This document shows positions 15,134 to 23,197 of a stretch of 64,000 bases of DNA, one piece after another (the first letter of the stretch is position 1; the number at the start of each line of letters is the position of its first letter). The notes beneath the pieces are model-generated. The model did not search any database. It had not been told where the DNA came from and saw only the letters and a program-made list of their open reading frames with translations. Made by a program: the position numbers and the translations under genes. The stretch lies in assembly GCF_001612805.1 (NCBI RefSeq), contig NZ_BDBD01000027.1, positions 157,581 through 221,580 on the forward strand. The letters are read 5' to 3'. The stretch comes from Nocardia coubleae NBRC 108252. Lineage in GTDB: Bacteria > Actinomycetota > Actinomycetes > Mycobacteriales > Mycobacteriaceae.

Positions 15134-16951
15134 GTGCGAGGAATCGGGGCGCGCGGCGATACCCGAACCCGGGTGCGGGCGGCATCGGCGTTGGCGACGG
15201 CAAAAGTCATGGCCAGGACAACGGGGGCGTTCTACGTTCTCGGCGGTGTCCTCGGCCTGACCATCACTGCCGTCGCGCCGGGCAACGACGGCAACAGGCT
15301 GCTGGTCGGCACCGCCGCCGCGGTCGCGCTGCTGCTCGGTCTGACGCTGCTGGCCTGGGGCCCGCGCATGCCGCACGCGCTGCACCACCTCTACCTGGCG
15401 ACCGCGACCGTGCTGGTCACCATCGCGGTGCATTCGTTCCCGAACCTCGTCGGCGGAATCACGCTCGCGTCGTTCTATGTCTTCATCGCCTGCGACGCGG
15501 CACTGTTCTTCGCCTGGCCACAGGCCGCCGCGCACATCGGTCTCGCGATGGTGCTGTGCCTGTGGGTGCTGCCCGATCGCGGGCTGCCGTGGTGGTCGGG
15601 CCTTATCCCGGCCGGAGTCACCTTCGGAGCCGGGGTGGTGGTCGGCATCCTCACCCGTATGGCGTCCGACGCCGATATCGACGTACTCACCGGCCTGCTC
15701 AACCGGCGCGGCTTCGAAAAGCAGCTCAACCCGGCGATCGACGCGGCCGGACGCGGCGGGCAGGGCCTGTCGCTGGTGCTGGTCGACCTCGACCGTTTCC
15801 AGAAGATCAACGACCATCTCGGTCACCGCGCCGGCGACGCCGTTCTGCAGCGCGTGGCCGACACCTGGCTCGACCTGCTCGCCCCCGACCAGGTACTCGC
15901 CCGCTTCGGCGGCGATGTATTCGCGCTGCTTCTGCCCGGCACCACCGAGCAGGCCGCGATCCTGCTCACCGAACAGCTGCGTGCGGCGGTGACCATGGGC
16001 TGTTCGGCCGGTGTCACCTCGTGGCAGCCCGGCGAGTCGGGCTCGTTGCTGATCAGCCGTGCCGATGTGGGTCTGTACCGGGCCAAGCAGGCCGGACGCA
16101 ACCGCACGGTGCTCGAATCGTCGCGGCAGTTGCCGCTCGCGGTCGAGCTGCGCGAGGCCATCGACAGCGGCGCCCTCGACGTGCACTACCAGCCGATCGT
16201 CAGCCTCACCGAGGACGGCGGTCAGGCCGTCGGTGTCGAAGCGTTGCTGCGCTGGTCGTCCAACGCGCAGCCCGAGGTCACCACCGAGGGCCTCATCCGG
16301 GTCGCCGAGGAATACGACCTCATCTCCGACCTGGACGAACTGGTGTTGCGCCGCGCCTGCGCCGACGCCGCCCGCCTGCAGGAGAGCTTCGCCTCCCTGA
16401 ACCTGACCCTGAACGTGAACGTCTCCGGCCTGGAACTGGCCGAGACCGACTACGCCGAGCGGGTCGCCACCATCCTCAACGACACCGGTTGGCCCGCCGA
16501 CCAGCTCGTGCTCGAGGTGACCGAAAGCGAACTGGCCGCCGAATCCCAGACGGCCATCGCCAACCTGCACACCCTGCGCGACCGAGGCGTGCGCATCGCC
16601 ATCGACGACTTCGGCACCGGCTACTCCTCACTGAGCCGCCTGGCGACCATCCCCAGCGACATCCTGAAGGTCGACCAGTCCTTCGTCGCCGCCATCCGCT
16701 CCGATTCCCCCGCCCCACCCCTGCTCGGCGTCATCGCCGCCCTCAGCAAGTCCCTCGACCTGCAGGTCATCGCCGAGGGCGTGGAAACCGAATACCAGGC
16801 CGCCGTCCTCACCGAACTCGGCTTCGCCCTGGCCCAGGGCTACCACTACAGCGACTCCCACCCGGTCTCCGACCTCATCAACGACCTCAACGCCCCCCAC
16901 TCCGACGACGACGATTCCCTCGCCGCCAACGGCTGGATCCCCCTCGGCTGA
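15134..16951 (+). CDS. Membrane GGDEF/EAL protein, c-di-GMP phosphodiesterase with degenerate GGDEF
   Basis: 605 aa. About six membrane helices fill residues ~30-175 (VLGGVLGLTITAVAP to AGVTFGAGVVVGIL); a GGDEF domain runs ~185-330 and an EAL domain ~345-590. The GGDEF signature is RFGGDVF, with Val where the catalytic Glu should be, so cyclase activity is doubtful. The EAL domain looks complete: VEALLRW, NVNVSG, VLEVTES, IDDFGTGYSSL, DILKVDQSF, AEGVETEYQ and LAQGYHYS. The likely role is c-di-GMP breakdown, perhaps with GTP binding to the GGDEF half as a sensor. Confidence 0.9.
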   Translation: MRGIGARGDTRTRVRAASALATAKVMARTTGAFYVLGGVLGLTITAVAPGNDGNRLLVGTAAAVALLLGLTLLAWGPRMPHALHHLYLATATVLVTIAVHSFPNLVGGITLASFYVFIACDAALFFAWPQAAAHIGLAMVLCLWVLPDRGLPWWSGLIPAGVTFGAGVVVGILTRMASDADIDVLTGLLNRRGFEKQLNPAIDAAGRGGQGLSLVLVDLDRFQKINDHLGHRAGDAVLQRVADTWLDLLAPDQVLARFGGDVFALLLPGTTEQAAILLTEQLRAAVTMGCSAGVTSWQPGESGSLLISRADVGLYRAKQAGRNRTVLESSRQLPLAVELREAIDSGALDVHYQPIVSLTEDGGQAVGVEALLRWSSNAQPEVTTEGLIRVAEEYDLISDLDELVLRRACADAARLQESFASLNLTLNVNVSGLELAETDYAERVATILNDTGWPADQLVLEVTESELAAESQTAIANLHTLRDRGVRIAIDDFGTGYSSLSRLATIPSDILKVDQSFVAAIRSDSPAPPLLGVIAALSKSLDLQVIAEGVETEYQAAVLTELGFALAQGYHYSDSHPVSDLINDLNAPHSDDDDSLAANGWIPLG

Positions 16952-16952
16952 T

Positions 16953-16973
16953 CTGTACAGAATTCCTGTACAG
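16953..16973 (+). promoter_or_regulatory. Operator of the yefM-yoeB pair (two TGTACA palindromes)
   Basis: CTGTACAG occurs twice (16953-16960 and 16966-16973) with 5 bases between, starting 2 bases after the stop of the previous gene and ending 7 bases before the antitoxin ATG. TGTACA is the known core of the YefM operator in E. coli, so this is very probably the autoregulatory site. Confidence 0.8.
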
Positions 16974-16980
16974 TGATTTC

Positions 16981-17274
16981 ATGAGGCAGATCAGCTACAC
17001 CGAAGCCCGCGCGACATTGGCGAGTGTGCTGGACGCCGCCACCGATGACCTCGAAGAGGTCGTTGTCACACGCGCGGGGCACGACGCGGCCGTCGTCGTT
17101 TCGCTACGGGAGTACGAGGCGCTCAAGGAAACCGCGCATCTACTAGGCACTCCCGCTAATGCACGGCACCTGCAACGCGGGCTGGAGGAGTTCGCGGCGG
17201 GTGGCTTCGCTCCGCAGGCGCGCCTCGATGTTCCCGATGGTGATGCAACCGGTGACTCGGCCGGTGTCGCGTGA
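16981..17274 (+). CDS. yefM: Antitoxin, YefM/Phd family
   Basis: 97 aa. MRQISYTEARATLASVLDAA, then EEVVVTRAGHDAAVVVSLRE and YEALKETAHLL match the DNA-binding and dimer fold of Phd/YefM. The last ~30 residues (after NARHLQRGLEEFAAGG) are the flexible toxin-binding tail. It neutralises the YoeB RNase encoded next and, with it, represses its own promoter through the TGTACA sites just upstream. ATG 16981 lies only 7 bases after the operator, so the message has little or no leader. Confidence 0.92.
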   Translation: MRQISYTEARATLASVLDAATDDLEEVVVTRAGHDAAVVVSLREYEALKETAHLLGTPANARHLQRGLEEFAAGGFAPQARLDVPDGDATGDSAGVA

Positions 17275-17531
17275 AGCTGGAGTTCTTCTCCGAAGCCTGG
17301 GCGGACTATGTCTGGACAGTCGCCAATGACCGTGCTGCCGCTCGCAAGATCAACCGCCTGCTGGACGACATCGCGACCAATGGTCAAGCCGATGGGATCG
17401 GCAAGCCGGAGCCACTGCTGCACAGTCTTTCGGGCTGGTGGTCGCGCCGGATCACGCAGGAACATCGGTTGGTCTATCGGGTCGACGGCGGTGTGATCCG
17501 GATCTTGTCGTGCCGTCATCACTACGAATAA
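17271..17531 (+). CDS. yoeB: Toxin, YoeB family ribosome-dependent mRNA endonuclease
   Basis: 86 aa, nearly the length of E. coli YoeB (84). The catalytic set is present: Glu47 in GKPEPL, Arg66 in EHRLVY, and His84-Tyr85 in CRHHYE; LSGWWSRRIT is the family signature. One extra Glu follows the usual terminal Tyr. GTG 17271 overlaps the antitoxin TGA by 4 bases (GTGA), which keeps toxin output coupled to antitoxin translation. It cleaves mRNA in the ribosomal A site when released from YefM. Confidence 0.94.
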   Translation: MKLEFFSEAWADYVWTVANDRAAARKINRLLDDIATNGQADGIGKPEPLLHSLSGWWSRRITQEHRLVYRVDGGVIRILSCRHHYE

Positions 17532-17630
17532 CTGCTTGACGGGTGGTTGGCGGTGGCGAACGATGGACGCATGCGGATGCTCATCTACGGCTGTTGACCT
17601 TTCTCGCTGTGTAGGCGCCTGGCGGCGGCG

Positions 17631-18899
17631 GTGAGTCGTGCGCCGGGCAGTGTGCGTGGGCTCGGGGTTCGCGCGGTGCTGTTCAAGGGCTCGCGGGATC
17701 TGCTGCCCATCTACGCGCTCTACGGTGTGCTTTTCGCTGATCACGGGCTCGGGACCGCGCAGATCTCGTTGCTGCTCGCGCTGTGGTCGGTGACGGCGTT
17801 CCTGCTCGAGGTGCCCTCCGGGGCGTGGGCGGACACGGTGTCGCGGCGGGGTCTGCTCGTGTTCAGCGCGGTGCTGCAGGCAGCCGGGTTCACGATCTGG
17901 ATGGTCGCTCCCTCGTTCGCCGGGTTCGCGGTGGGGTTCGTCGTGTGGGGGATCGCCGGTGCGCTGGAATCGGGCACGTTCGAGGCGTTGATCTACGACG
18001 ACCTGGTGGCGCGAGGGGAAACCGCCCAGTACGCGCGCATCATGGGCTGGGCGCGGGCCGCGCAGGAGACGACCGTTCTCATCGCGATCGTCGCGGCCGC
18101 ACCGCTTTTCGCGTGGGGTGGGTACGGCCTGGTCGGCTGGGTGAGCGTCGGCGTCGGTGTGGTTCACACCGTCACCGCGCTGGCACTGCCCCGTGCGCCG
18201 GTGGCCATTTCGGCCACGGAAGTGGATGCGCTGGAAGACGACCCGACGCCGCCTCCCGGAGTCACCGCACCTCCGGGCGTTGTCGAGGCGGATCGACCGG
18301 CACGCGAGCGCTATGTGGCGATGCTCCGGACCGGGATCGCCGAGTCGATGCATGTGCGGCGAGTGCGTCGCGGTGTGCTGCTCGGCGCACTTCTCTACGG
18401 CGTCACCGCTTTCGACGAATACTTCGGCCTGCTCGCTGTTTCCGGCGGTGCCTCGCCCGCCACCTCCGCCTTGCTCGTCGGCGTGACCGTCGCGGGTTCG
18501 CTGGCCGGTTCGCTGTTGGCGGGTCGCACCGAGTCCGCGCCCGCACGGCTGGTCGGAGTCGCGCTGTTCGTCGCGGGGCTCCTGTTCATCGCCGGTGCGT
18601 TGGCTGTCGGCGCCGGACTGCTGTGGATCGGATTCCTCGGGATCGCCGTGGCGTACGGGATCGACTTCAATGCCGAGGTCGTCGCCGGCGCGCGCCTGCA
18701 GGATGCGATCGAAGGGCGCGCCCGGGCAACGGTCACCTCGGTGGTCGGCTTGCTGTCGGAGGTGGTGGCGTTGGCGGTCTTCGGTGTGGTTGCCGCTGCT
18801 ACACAGTGGGTTTCGATGTCTGTGGCGATCGCCGGGTTGGGAGTGGTGTTGTTGGCAGCCGGGCTGGTCGCACCGAGTTGGTTGCCGGGACGGAAATGA
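17631..18899 (+). CDS. MFS transporter
   Basis: 422 aa with 12 predicted helices in two halves around a loop at ~195-235. The MFS loop 2-3 motif is recognisable (GAWADTVSRRGLLVF), and VPSGAWAD and GTFEALIYDDLVARGE are typical of the small-drug/metabolite MFS group with a 'tetracycline-like' N-half. Start GTG 17631. A TTGACC (17594-17599) and TAGGCG (17612-17617) may be the promoter. Substrate unknown; the next gene is a second transporter, not clearly in the same operon. Confidence 0.8.
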   Translation: MSRAPGSVRGLGVRAVLFKGSRDLLPIYALYGVLFADHGLGTAQISLLLALWSVTAFLLEVPSGAWADTVSRRGLLVFSAVLQAAGFTIWMVAPSFAGFAVGFVVWGIAGALESGTFEALIYDDLVARGETAQYARIMGWARAAQETTVLIAIVAAAPLFAWGGYGLVGWVSVGVGVVHTVTALALPRAPVAISATEVDALEDDPTPPPGVTAPPGVVEADRPARERYVAMLRTGIAESMHVRRVRRGVLLGALLYGVTAFDEYFGLLAVSGGASPATSALLVGVTVAGSLAGSLLAGRTESAPARLVGVALFVAGLLFIAGALAVGAGLLWIGFLGIAVAYGIDFNAEVVAGARLQDAIEGRARATVTSVVGLLSEVVALAVFGVVAAATQWVSMSVAIAGLGVVLLAAGLVAPSWLPGRK

Positions 18900-18992
18900 T
18901 CGTTGGCAACCCGGCCGAGTACGGATCGCCACCGAGCCGCCGTCGGTTCGCGCATCGGTAGTGTCGAAAGCTACGACGGCGGAAAGGGCGGA

Positions 18993-19943
18993 GTGGTCGG
19001 ACGCAACGGTCTCGGAGCGATCTTCGGGTTCTGCATCGGCGGCGGTGTCGCGGTGCAGGGACGGATCAACGGGGCACTCGGAGCGGAACTCGGCGACGGT
19101 GTCGCAGCCGCCACGATCAGTTTCGGAATCGGCCTGCTGGCTCTGCTGATCGCCTTCGCGGTCAGCCCGACCCTGCGATCGGGCCTCGGCTCGGTCCGCA
19201 CCGCCACGACTGACGGCAGCCTGCGCCCCTGGTACCTCCTGGGCGGTGTGTGCGGTGCGTTCTTCGTCGCGAGCCAGGGCCTCACCATCGCCGCCATCGG
19301 CGTCACCGCCTTCACCGTCGCCGTCGTCGCAGGCCAACTCCTCAGCAGCCTCGTCGTCGACCGGGTAGGTCTCGCACCGAACGGCCGGACACCGATCACC
19401 TGGTGGCGGGTGCTGGCCGCCGGCCTCGGCATCATCGGTGTCGTCCTCGCGGCGAGCGGCCGCGACGCCCCCGCCCTCGCCGACACCGGTGTCCCCGACT
19501 ACCTGCTCATCGCCCTACCTGCCCTCGCCGGCATCGGCCTGGCCTGGCAGCAGGCGGTCAACGGCCGCGTCGGCGCAGTCGGCGGCCCCTTCCCCGCCAC
19601 CCTCGTCAACTTCACCGTCGGCCTGATCGCCCTCTGCCTCTTCGACATCTTCACCCTCCTCACCAAGGGCCTCCCCACCCAATTCCCCACCACCCCCTGG
19701 CTCTACCTAGGCGGCCTGATCGGCGTAGCCTTCATCGCCCTGGCCGCGATCACCGTCAGCATGATCGGCGTCCTCCTCCTCGGCCTCACCTCGGTAGCAG
19801 GCCAACTCGTCGCCGCCCTCCTCCTCGACACCGCCGACGGCCGCCTGGCGCCGATCGCAGTCCTGAGCTGCGCGATCGTCCTGATCGCGGTGATCATCGC
19901 GAGCCGCGCCGCATCGTCACCGCCGGAGAATGCGCGCAGCTGA
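18993..19943 (+). CDS. DMT family transporter (YdcZ/DUF606 type)
   Basis: 316 aa with ten hydrophobic helices made of two DUF606/YdcZ repeats: GFCIGGGVAVQGRINGALG in the first half and GIGLAWQQAVNGRVGAVGGP in the second, each containing the 'Q-x-x-N-G-x-x-G' signature. I place the start at GTG 18993, behind GGAAAGGGCGGA, because the earlier 90 bases (from 18903) encode residues unlike this family. Members are small-molecule exporters of unproven substrate. Confidence 0.8.
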   Translation: MVGRNGLGAIFGFCIGGGVAVQGRINGALGAELGDGVAAATISFGIGLLALLIAFAVSPTLRSGLGSVRTATTDGSLRPWYLLGGVCGAFFVASQGLTIAAIGVTAFTVAVVAGQLLSSLVVDRVGLAPNGRTPITWWRVLAAGLGIIGVVLAASGRDAPALADTGVPDYLLIALPALAGIGLAWQQAVNGRVGAVGGPFPATLVNFTVGLIALCLFDIFTLLTKGLPTQFPTTPWLYLGGLIGVAFIALAAITVSMIGVLLLGLTSVAGQLVAALLLDTADGRLAPIAVLSCAIVLIAVIIASRAASSPPENARS

Positions 19944-20118
19944 CACCACGGCCCGCCAAGGGGCTGTCGCACGCGGGTCATCGACACCCGGCGGAACTTC
20001 GTGGCCCGGCGAGCACGTCGCTGACACATCGGTGAAATGTTAGGTTGCTGGCGAGCGAGCGCGCCGACGGACGATGGCGCGCTCACCCGCGTCGGCGGGT
20101 CCGAGCTGGGGGAGTGCA

Positions 20119-21993
20119 GTGATCGAGCCGTTGTCGCCGACCGAATCACCGGTGATCGGTCGTTATCGGGTGCAGGGTGTGCTCGGGTCGGGCGGGATGG
20201 GTCGGGTGGTCCTGGCGACCGGTCCGGACGGCCGATTCGTCGCCATCAAACAGATCCACGCCCATCTGCTCGACGACCGCGAGTTCCGCGCCCGCTTCGA
20301 GCGCGAGGTCGCCATCTCGGCCCGGGTGTCGGGGGCGTTCACCGCCGCGGTGGTCGACTTCGACACCAAGGCCGAACCACCTTGGCTCGCTTCGCTGTTC
20401 ATCCCCGGTGTGCCGTTGGACAAGGCGGTCCGCGAACTGGGACCGCTGCCGGTTCCGGCGATGCGCACGCTCGCCTCCGGCTTGGCCTCGGCACTGCACT
20501 CCATCCACAGCACCGGCCTGGTACACCGGGACCTCAAGCCCGCCAACGTCATTCTCGCCACCGACGGACCGCGCGTGATCGACTTCGGAATCGCCCAGGC
20601 CACCGGAACAGGGGCGCCGCTCACCGAGGTCGGCGCGGTGGTCGGCTCACCCGCCTATATGTCGCCAGAGCAGGCGATGAGCGAACCGGTGACGTCGGCG
20701 AGCGACGTCTTCTCCCTCGGCTCGATGCTGTGCATGGCCGCCACCGGCAAGAGCCCTTTCGCGGCCAACTCGGCGCCGTACACGCTGTTCAATATCGTGC
20801 ACAGCGAACCGCAACTCGAGAATGTGCCGGTCGAGCTTCGTGAGCTGATCGCCGGTTGCCTGCGCAAGGACCCGAAGACCCGGCCGACCCCCGCCCAGAT
20901 CCTGGACTACCTAGGCGTCCTGCCGGTCCAGGCGCAGCCGTGGCCCGCTCCGGTCCACGCCCAGATCGCCGAACAGACACGGAATCTCGTCGCCCTCACC
21001 TCGGATCCCGAGGCAACACAGATCATCCCGGCCCACACGCCGATCGCCGCGCCACCTCCAGCGCCCTCGCGTAGACGCCGCCCGGTCCTACTCGGCGGGA
21101 TAGCCGCAGCCGCTGCTGTTCTGATCGCGGCCATCACCTTTGTCGTCCTGCGCCCCGGCGACGAACCCGCACCGACACCGACCACGGTCGCCGCCCCGAC
21201 GAAAACCCTGCCGGCCCTGGATGGTCTACGTGGGGTAGACACCTGCGCGTGGGTGATCCAGGCTCTCGGCGCAACGCTCCCCGAAGGAGCCGCCGACAAG
21301 GCAGCGACAACGGTCGCCGACTGGCGTTGGCTCCCGACCGCGAGCTGGGGTTGCGACGGCAGCTCGGGTGGCGCACGCCTGGCCGTCGAAATCGGCGCGG
21401 CGCTGGAAGGTTTCGGCGCAACCAGCAAGGTCGCCAACGGGTACGGGGTCGCGCAACGCGGCGAGGACTGCGCCTTCGGCATCGAAGGCGGCGCCGATGG
21501 ACAACGCTGGGGCATCGTGGTCGACACCTTCACCCGCACCGACTGCGCCCTCGCCGACCACGCCGTCGACCGGCTCGCCGCCGCGATCGGCGCCCTGTCC
21601 GCCGAGCCGGCCGCGGCACAGTCGCTGTCGTCGGTGGATCCCTGTGCGCTGCTGGACGATCCGACGCTCGGCCGGGCGACCGCCAAATCCGCGCACGTCT
21701 GTGAATGGGTGCGCGACAACAACACCATCCGGATCACGACGTCGCAACCGCGGCAGCGAGTACTGACCGGCAAGGCAGTCGACCTGGGTGACGGAGTGAT
21801 CGTCGAGGAAGACAGCATCAGCGGGGTCGGCGAGCACCGCTGCCAGCGGGTGTACCTGTTCCGCAAGATCGGCGAGACCTACCGCGAGGACGTCGAAGTG
21901 CTGGTCAGCAATCCTGCCGAGAGCGGTGACGAACTGTGCGCGGTGGCAGATCCGCTGATGAAGCAGGCGGTCGGCAGGCTGCCTGCGCGGTAG
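20119..21993 (+). CDS. Transmembrane Ser/Thr protein kinase with cysteine-rich ectodomain (kinase 1)
   Basis: 624 aa. The cytoplasmic kinase (~14-280) is complete: VLGSGGMGRV loop, Lys44 in AIKQ, HRDLKPAN with Asp138, DFG at 155-157, and AYMSPEQA. A linker and membrane helix (LLGGIAAAAAVLIAAITFVV, ~322-344) lead to an outer domain of two related halves, each opening with 'D-x-C-A' (GVDTCAWVIQALG; SVDPCALLDDPTLG) and containing further cysteines, reminiscent of DUF3558 lipoproteins. GTG 20119 has a GGGGGAG site. It heads a four-gene cluster. The ectodomain presumably senses an envelope ligand. Confidence 0.9.
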   Translation: MIEPLSPTESPVIGRYRVQGVLGSGGMGRVVLATGPDGRFVAIKQIHAHLLDDREFRARFEREVAISARVSGAFTAAVVDFDTKAEPPWLASLFIPGVPLDKAVRELGPLPVPAMRTLASGLASALHSIHSTGLVHRDLKPANVILATDGPRVIDFGIAQATGTGAPLTEVGAVVGSPAYMSPEQAMSEPVTSASDVFSLGSMLCMAATGKSPFAANSAPYTLFNIVHSEPQLENVPVELRELIAGCLRKDPKTRPTPAQILDYLGVLPVQAQPWPAPVHAQIAEQTRNLVALTSDPEATQIIPAHTPIAAPPPAPSRRRRPVLLGGIAAAAAVLIAAITFVVLRPGDEPAPTPTTVAAPTKTLPALDGLRGVDTCAWVIQALGATLPEGAADKAATTVADWRWLPTASWGCDGSSGGARLAVEIGAALEGFGATSKVANGYGVAQRGEDCAFGIEGGADGQRWGIVVDTFTRTDCALADHAVDRLAAAIGALSAEPAAAQSLSSVDPCALLDDPTLGRATAKSAHVCEWVRDNNTIRITTSQPRQRVLTGKAVDLGDGVIVEEDSISGVGEHRCQRVYLFRKIGETYREDVEVLVSNPAESGDELCAVADPLMKQAVGRLPAR

Positions 21994-22048
21994 CGGCGGC
22001 AAACGCGGGGGTGATAGCTTCACGGCAGAGTTTCGAAGGGGGATGGGC

Positions 22049-23197
22049 GTGCGCTATCGCTGGGGTGCGGCGCTGTTGTCGCTGTGTCTGCTCACCGCCG
22101 CATGCGGTGACCAGGCACCCGACCACGGCGAATACGCGCTGGTCGCGCAACCGGGCGACTACGACGACGGCCCGAACCGGATGCGTGGCACCCTGGTCGA
22201 ATCGCTGCGCCTCGGCGAGCGGGTGATCTTCGCCGACCGCATCGACCCCGAGCTGACCGCGGGCAACGGCGGCGGCCCGCTCGTCGGTGTGCGCGGCGTC
22301 GACGATCTGCTCTCGGGCGTGCAGCGCACCGCTCTCGACCCGTTCGACGTGCTCGCCGGGTTCGGCGTGATCGGTGGCAACGGTCTCAACGACAACGAAC
22401 TGAAGAACAAATTCCTGTCCATCACCCTGCTGTCGCTGCCGGACGAAGCCCAGGCCACCGCGGCCGCGCAGGCGATGGCCGCGGCAGATTTCGGTGCGAC
22501 TCCCGAGAACGTGCCCATCGTTCTCACCGAATACCCTGCGGCGCTCGCACATTGGCGACCCGGTGTACCGACGGTCGGTAGCTGGCTGGTGTGGAAGAAC
22601 CAGGTGATCCGGCTCTACGCGAAGATCGTCGACCCGAATCCCGAGCAGCTGGCCGACCTGCTCACCCGCACCTATCGTGCCCAGCTGGCCGAACTCGAAA
22701 CCTTCACGCCCACACCGGCAGCTGATCTTTCCAACCTGAAGCTCGACCCGGACAAGCTGCTCCCGCGGATCGTGAAAACCGACGACTACTGGCCCGACCG
22801 CTGGGATTTCCTCGTGACCGGCCCACGTGCGTTCGCCCTGCGGAACAACGAACCCCGCACGCGAATGCGCGAACTCGAAGCCAACAAGGTCGACACGATC
22901 GCGGTGGCGCACAACAAGTTCCTGTATCGCACCGCGGACAGCGCATCCGCCGAAAGCTACGCCGAGGTCGAGAAACAGCAGATGCTCACCCGATACCGCG
23001 AAACCTCGGGGGTGGCAGGTCTGCCGGGTATCTCCTGCTACAGCGCGCTTCGGCCCGACCCCGCATCGGTCCCCGCGCGTCGGTTCGCGTGCCTGGTGCG
23101 GCACGGCGAATTCGTCGTCCGTATCAACGGCAATCAGGAAGTCGAGACCCGGCGCCAAGCCGTGGCCCAATACGCACTGCTCGGTGGTTCGTGGTGA
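22049..23197 (+). CDS. Lipoprotein within kinase cluster (DUF7373-like)
   Basis: 382 aa with a lipoprotein signal (LLSLCLLTAACGD, acylated Cys). I use GTG 22049 because AAGGGGG sits 7 bases before it; ATG 22043 would touch that site. The mature protein has no repeats or membrane helix; notable stretches are NKFLSITLLSLPDEAQATAA and WPDRWDFLVTGPRAFALRNN. It resembles the large nocardial lipoprotein group DUF7373 by feel rather than by a firm motif. Its stop overlaps the start of kinase 2 (GTGA), so it is coupled to the kinases and may act as a partner outside the membrane. Confidence 0.75.
   Translation: MRYRWGAALLSLCLLTAACGDQAPDHGEYALVAQPGDYDDGPNRMRGTLVESLRLGERVIFADRIDPELTAGNGGGPLVGVRGVDDLLSGVQRTALDPFDVLAGFGVIGGNGLNDNELKNKFLSITLLSLPDEAQATAAAQAMAAADFGATPENVPIVLTEYPAALAHWRPGVPTVGSWLVWKNQVIRLYAKIVDPNPEQLADLLTRTYRAQLAELETFTPTPAADLSNLKLDPDKLLPRIVKTDDYWPDRWDFLVTGPRAFALRNNEPRTRMRELEANKVDTIAVAHNKFLYRTADSASAESYAEVEKQQMLTRYRETSGVAGLPGISCYSALRPDPASVPARRFACLVRHGEFVVRINGNQEVETRRQAVAQYALLGGSW

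Noticed and set aside
13784..16570. A 928-codon open frame on the minus strand across serS and the GGDEF/EAL gene
   Set aside because: It is the mirror of two well-recognised genes; its His/Gly/Arg-rich composition is what GC-rich codons give on the opposite strand, and no family resemblance is visible.
15556..17274. Possible fusion of an upstream protein with the YefM antitoxin
   Set aside because: The frame is open only by chance over the EAL gene; the operator and ATG at 16981 show where the antitoxin begins.
16995..19337. A 780-codon minus-strand frame over the toxin-antitoxin and transporter genes
   Set aside because: Arg/Gln/His-rich shadow of the plus-strand genes, with no ribosome site or motif.
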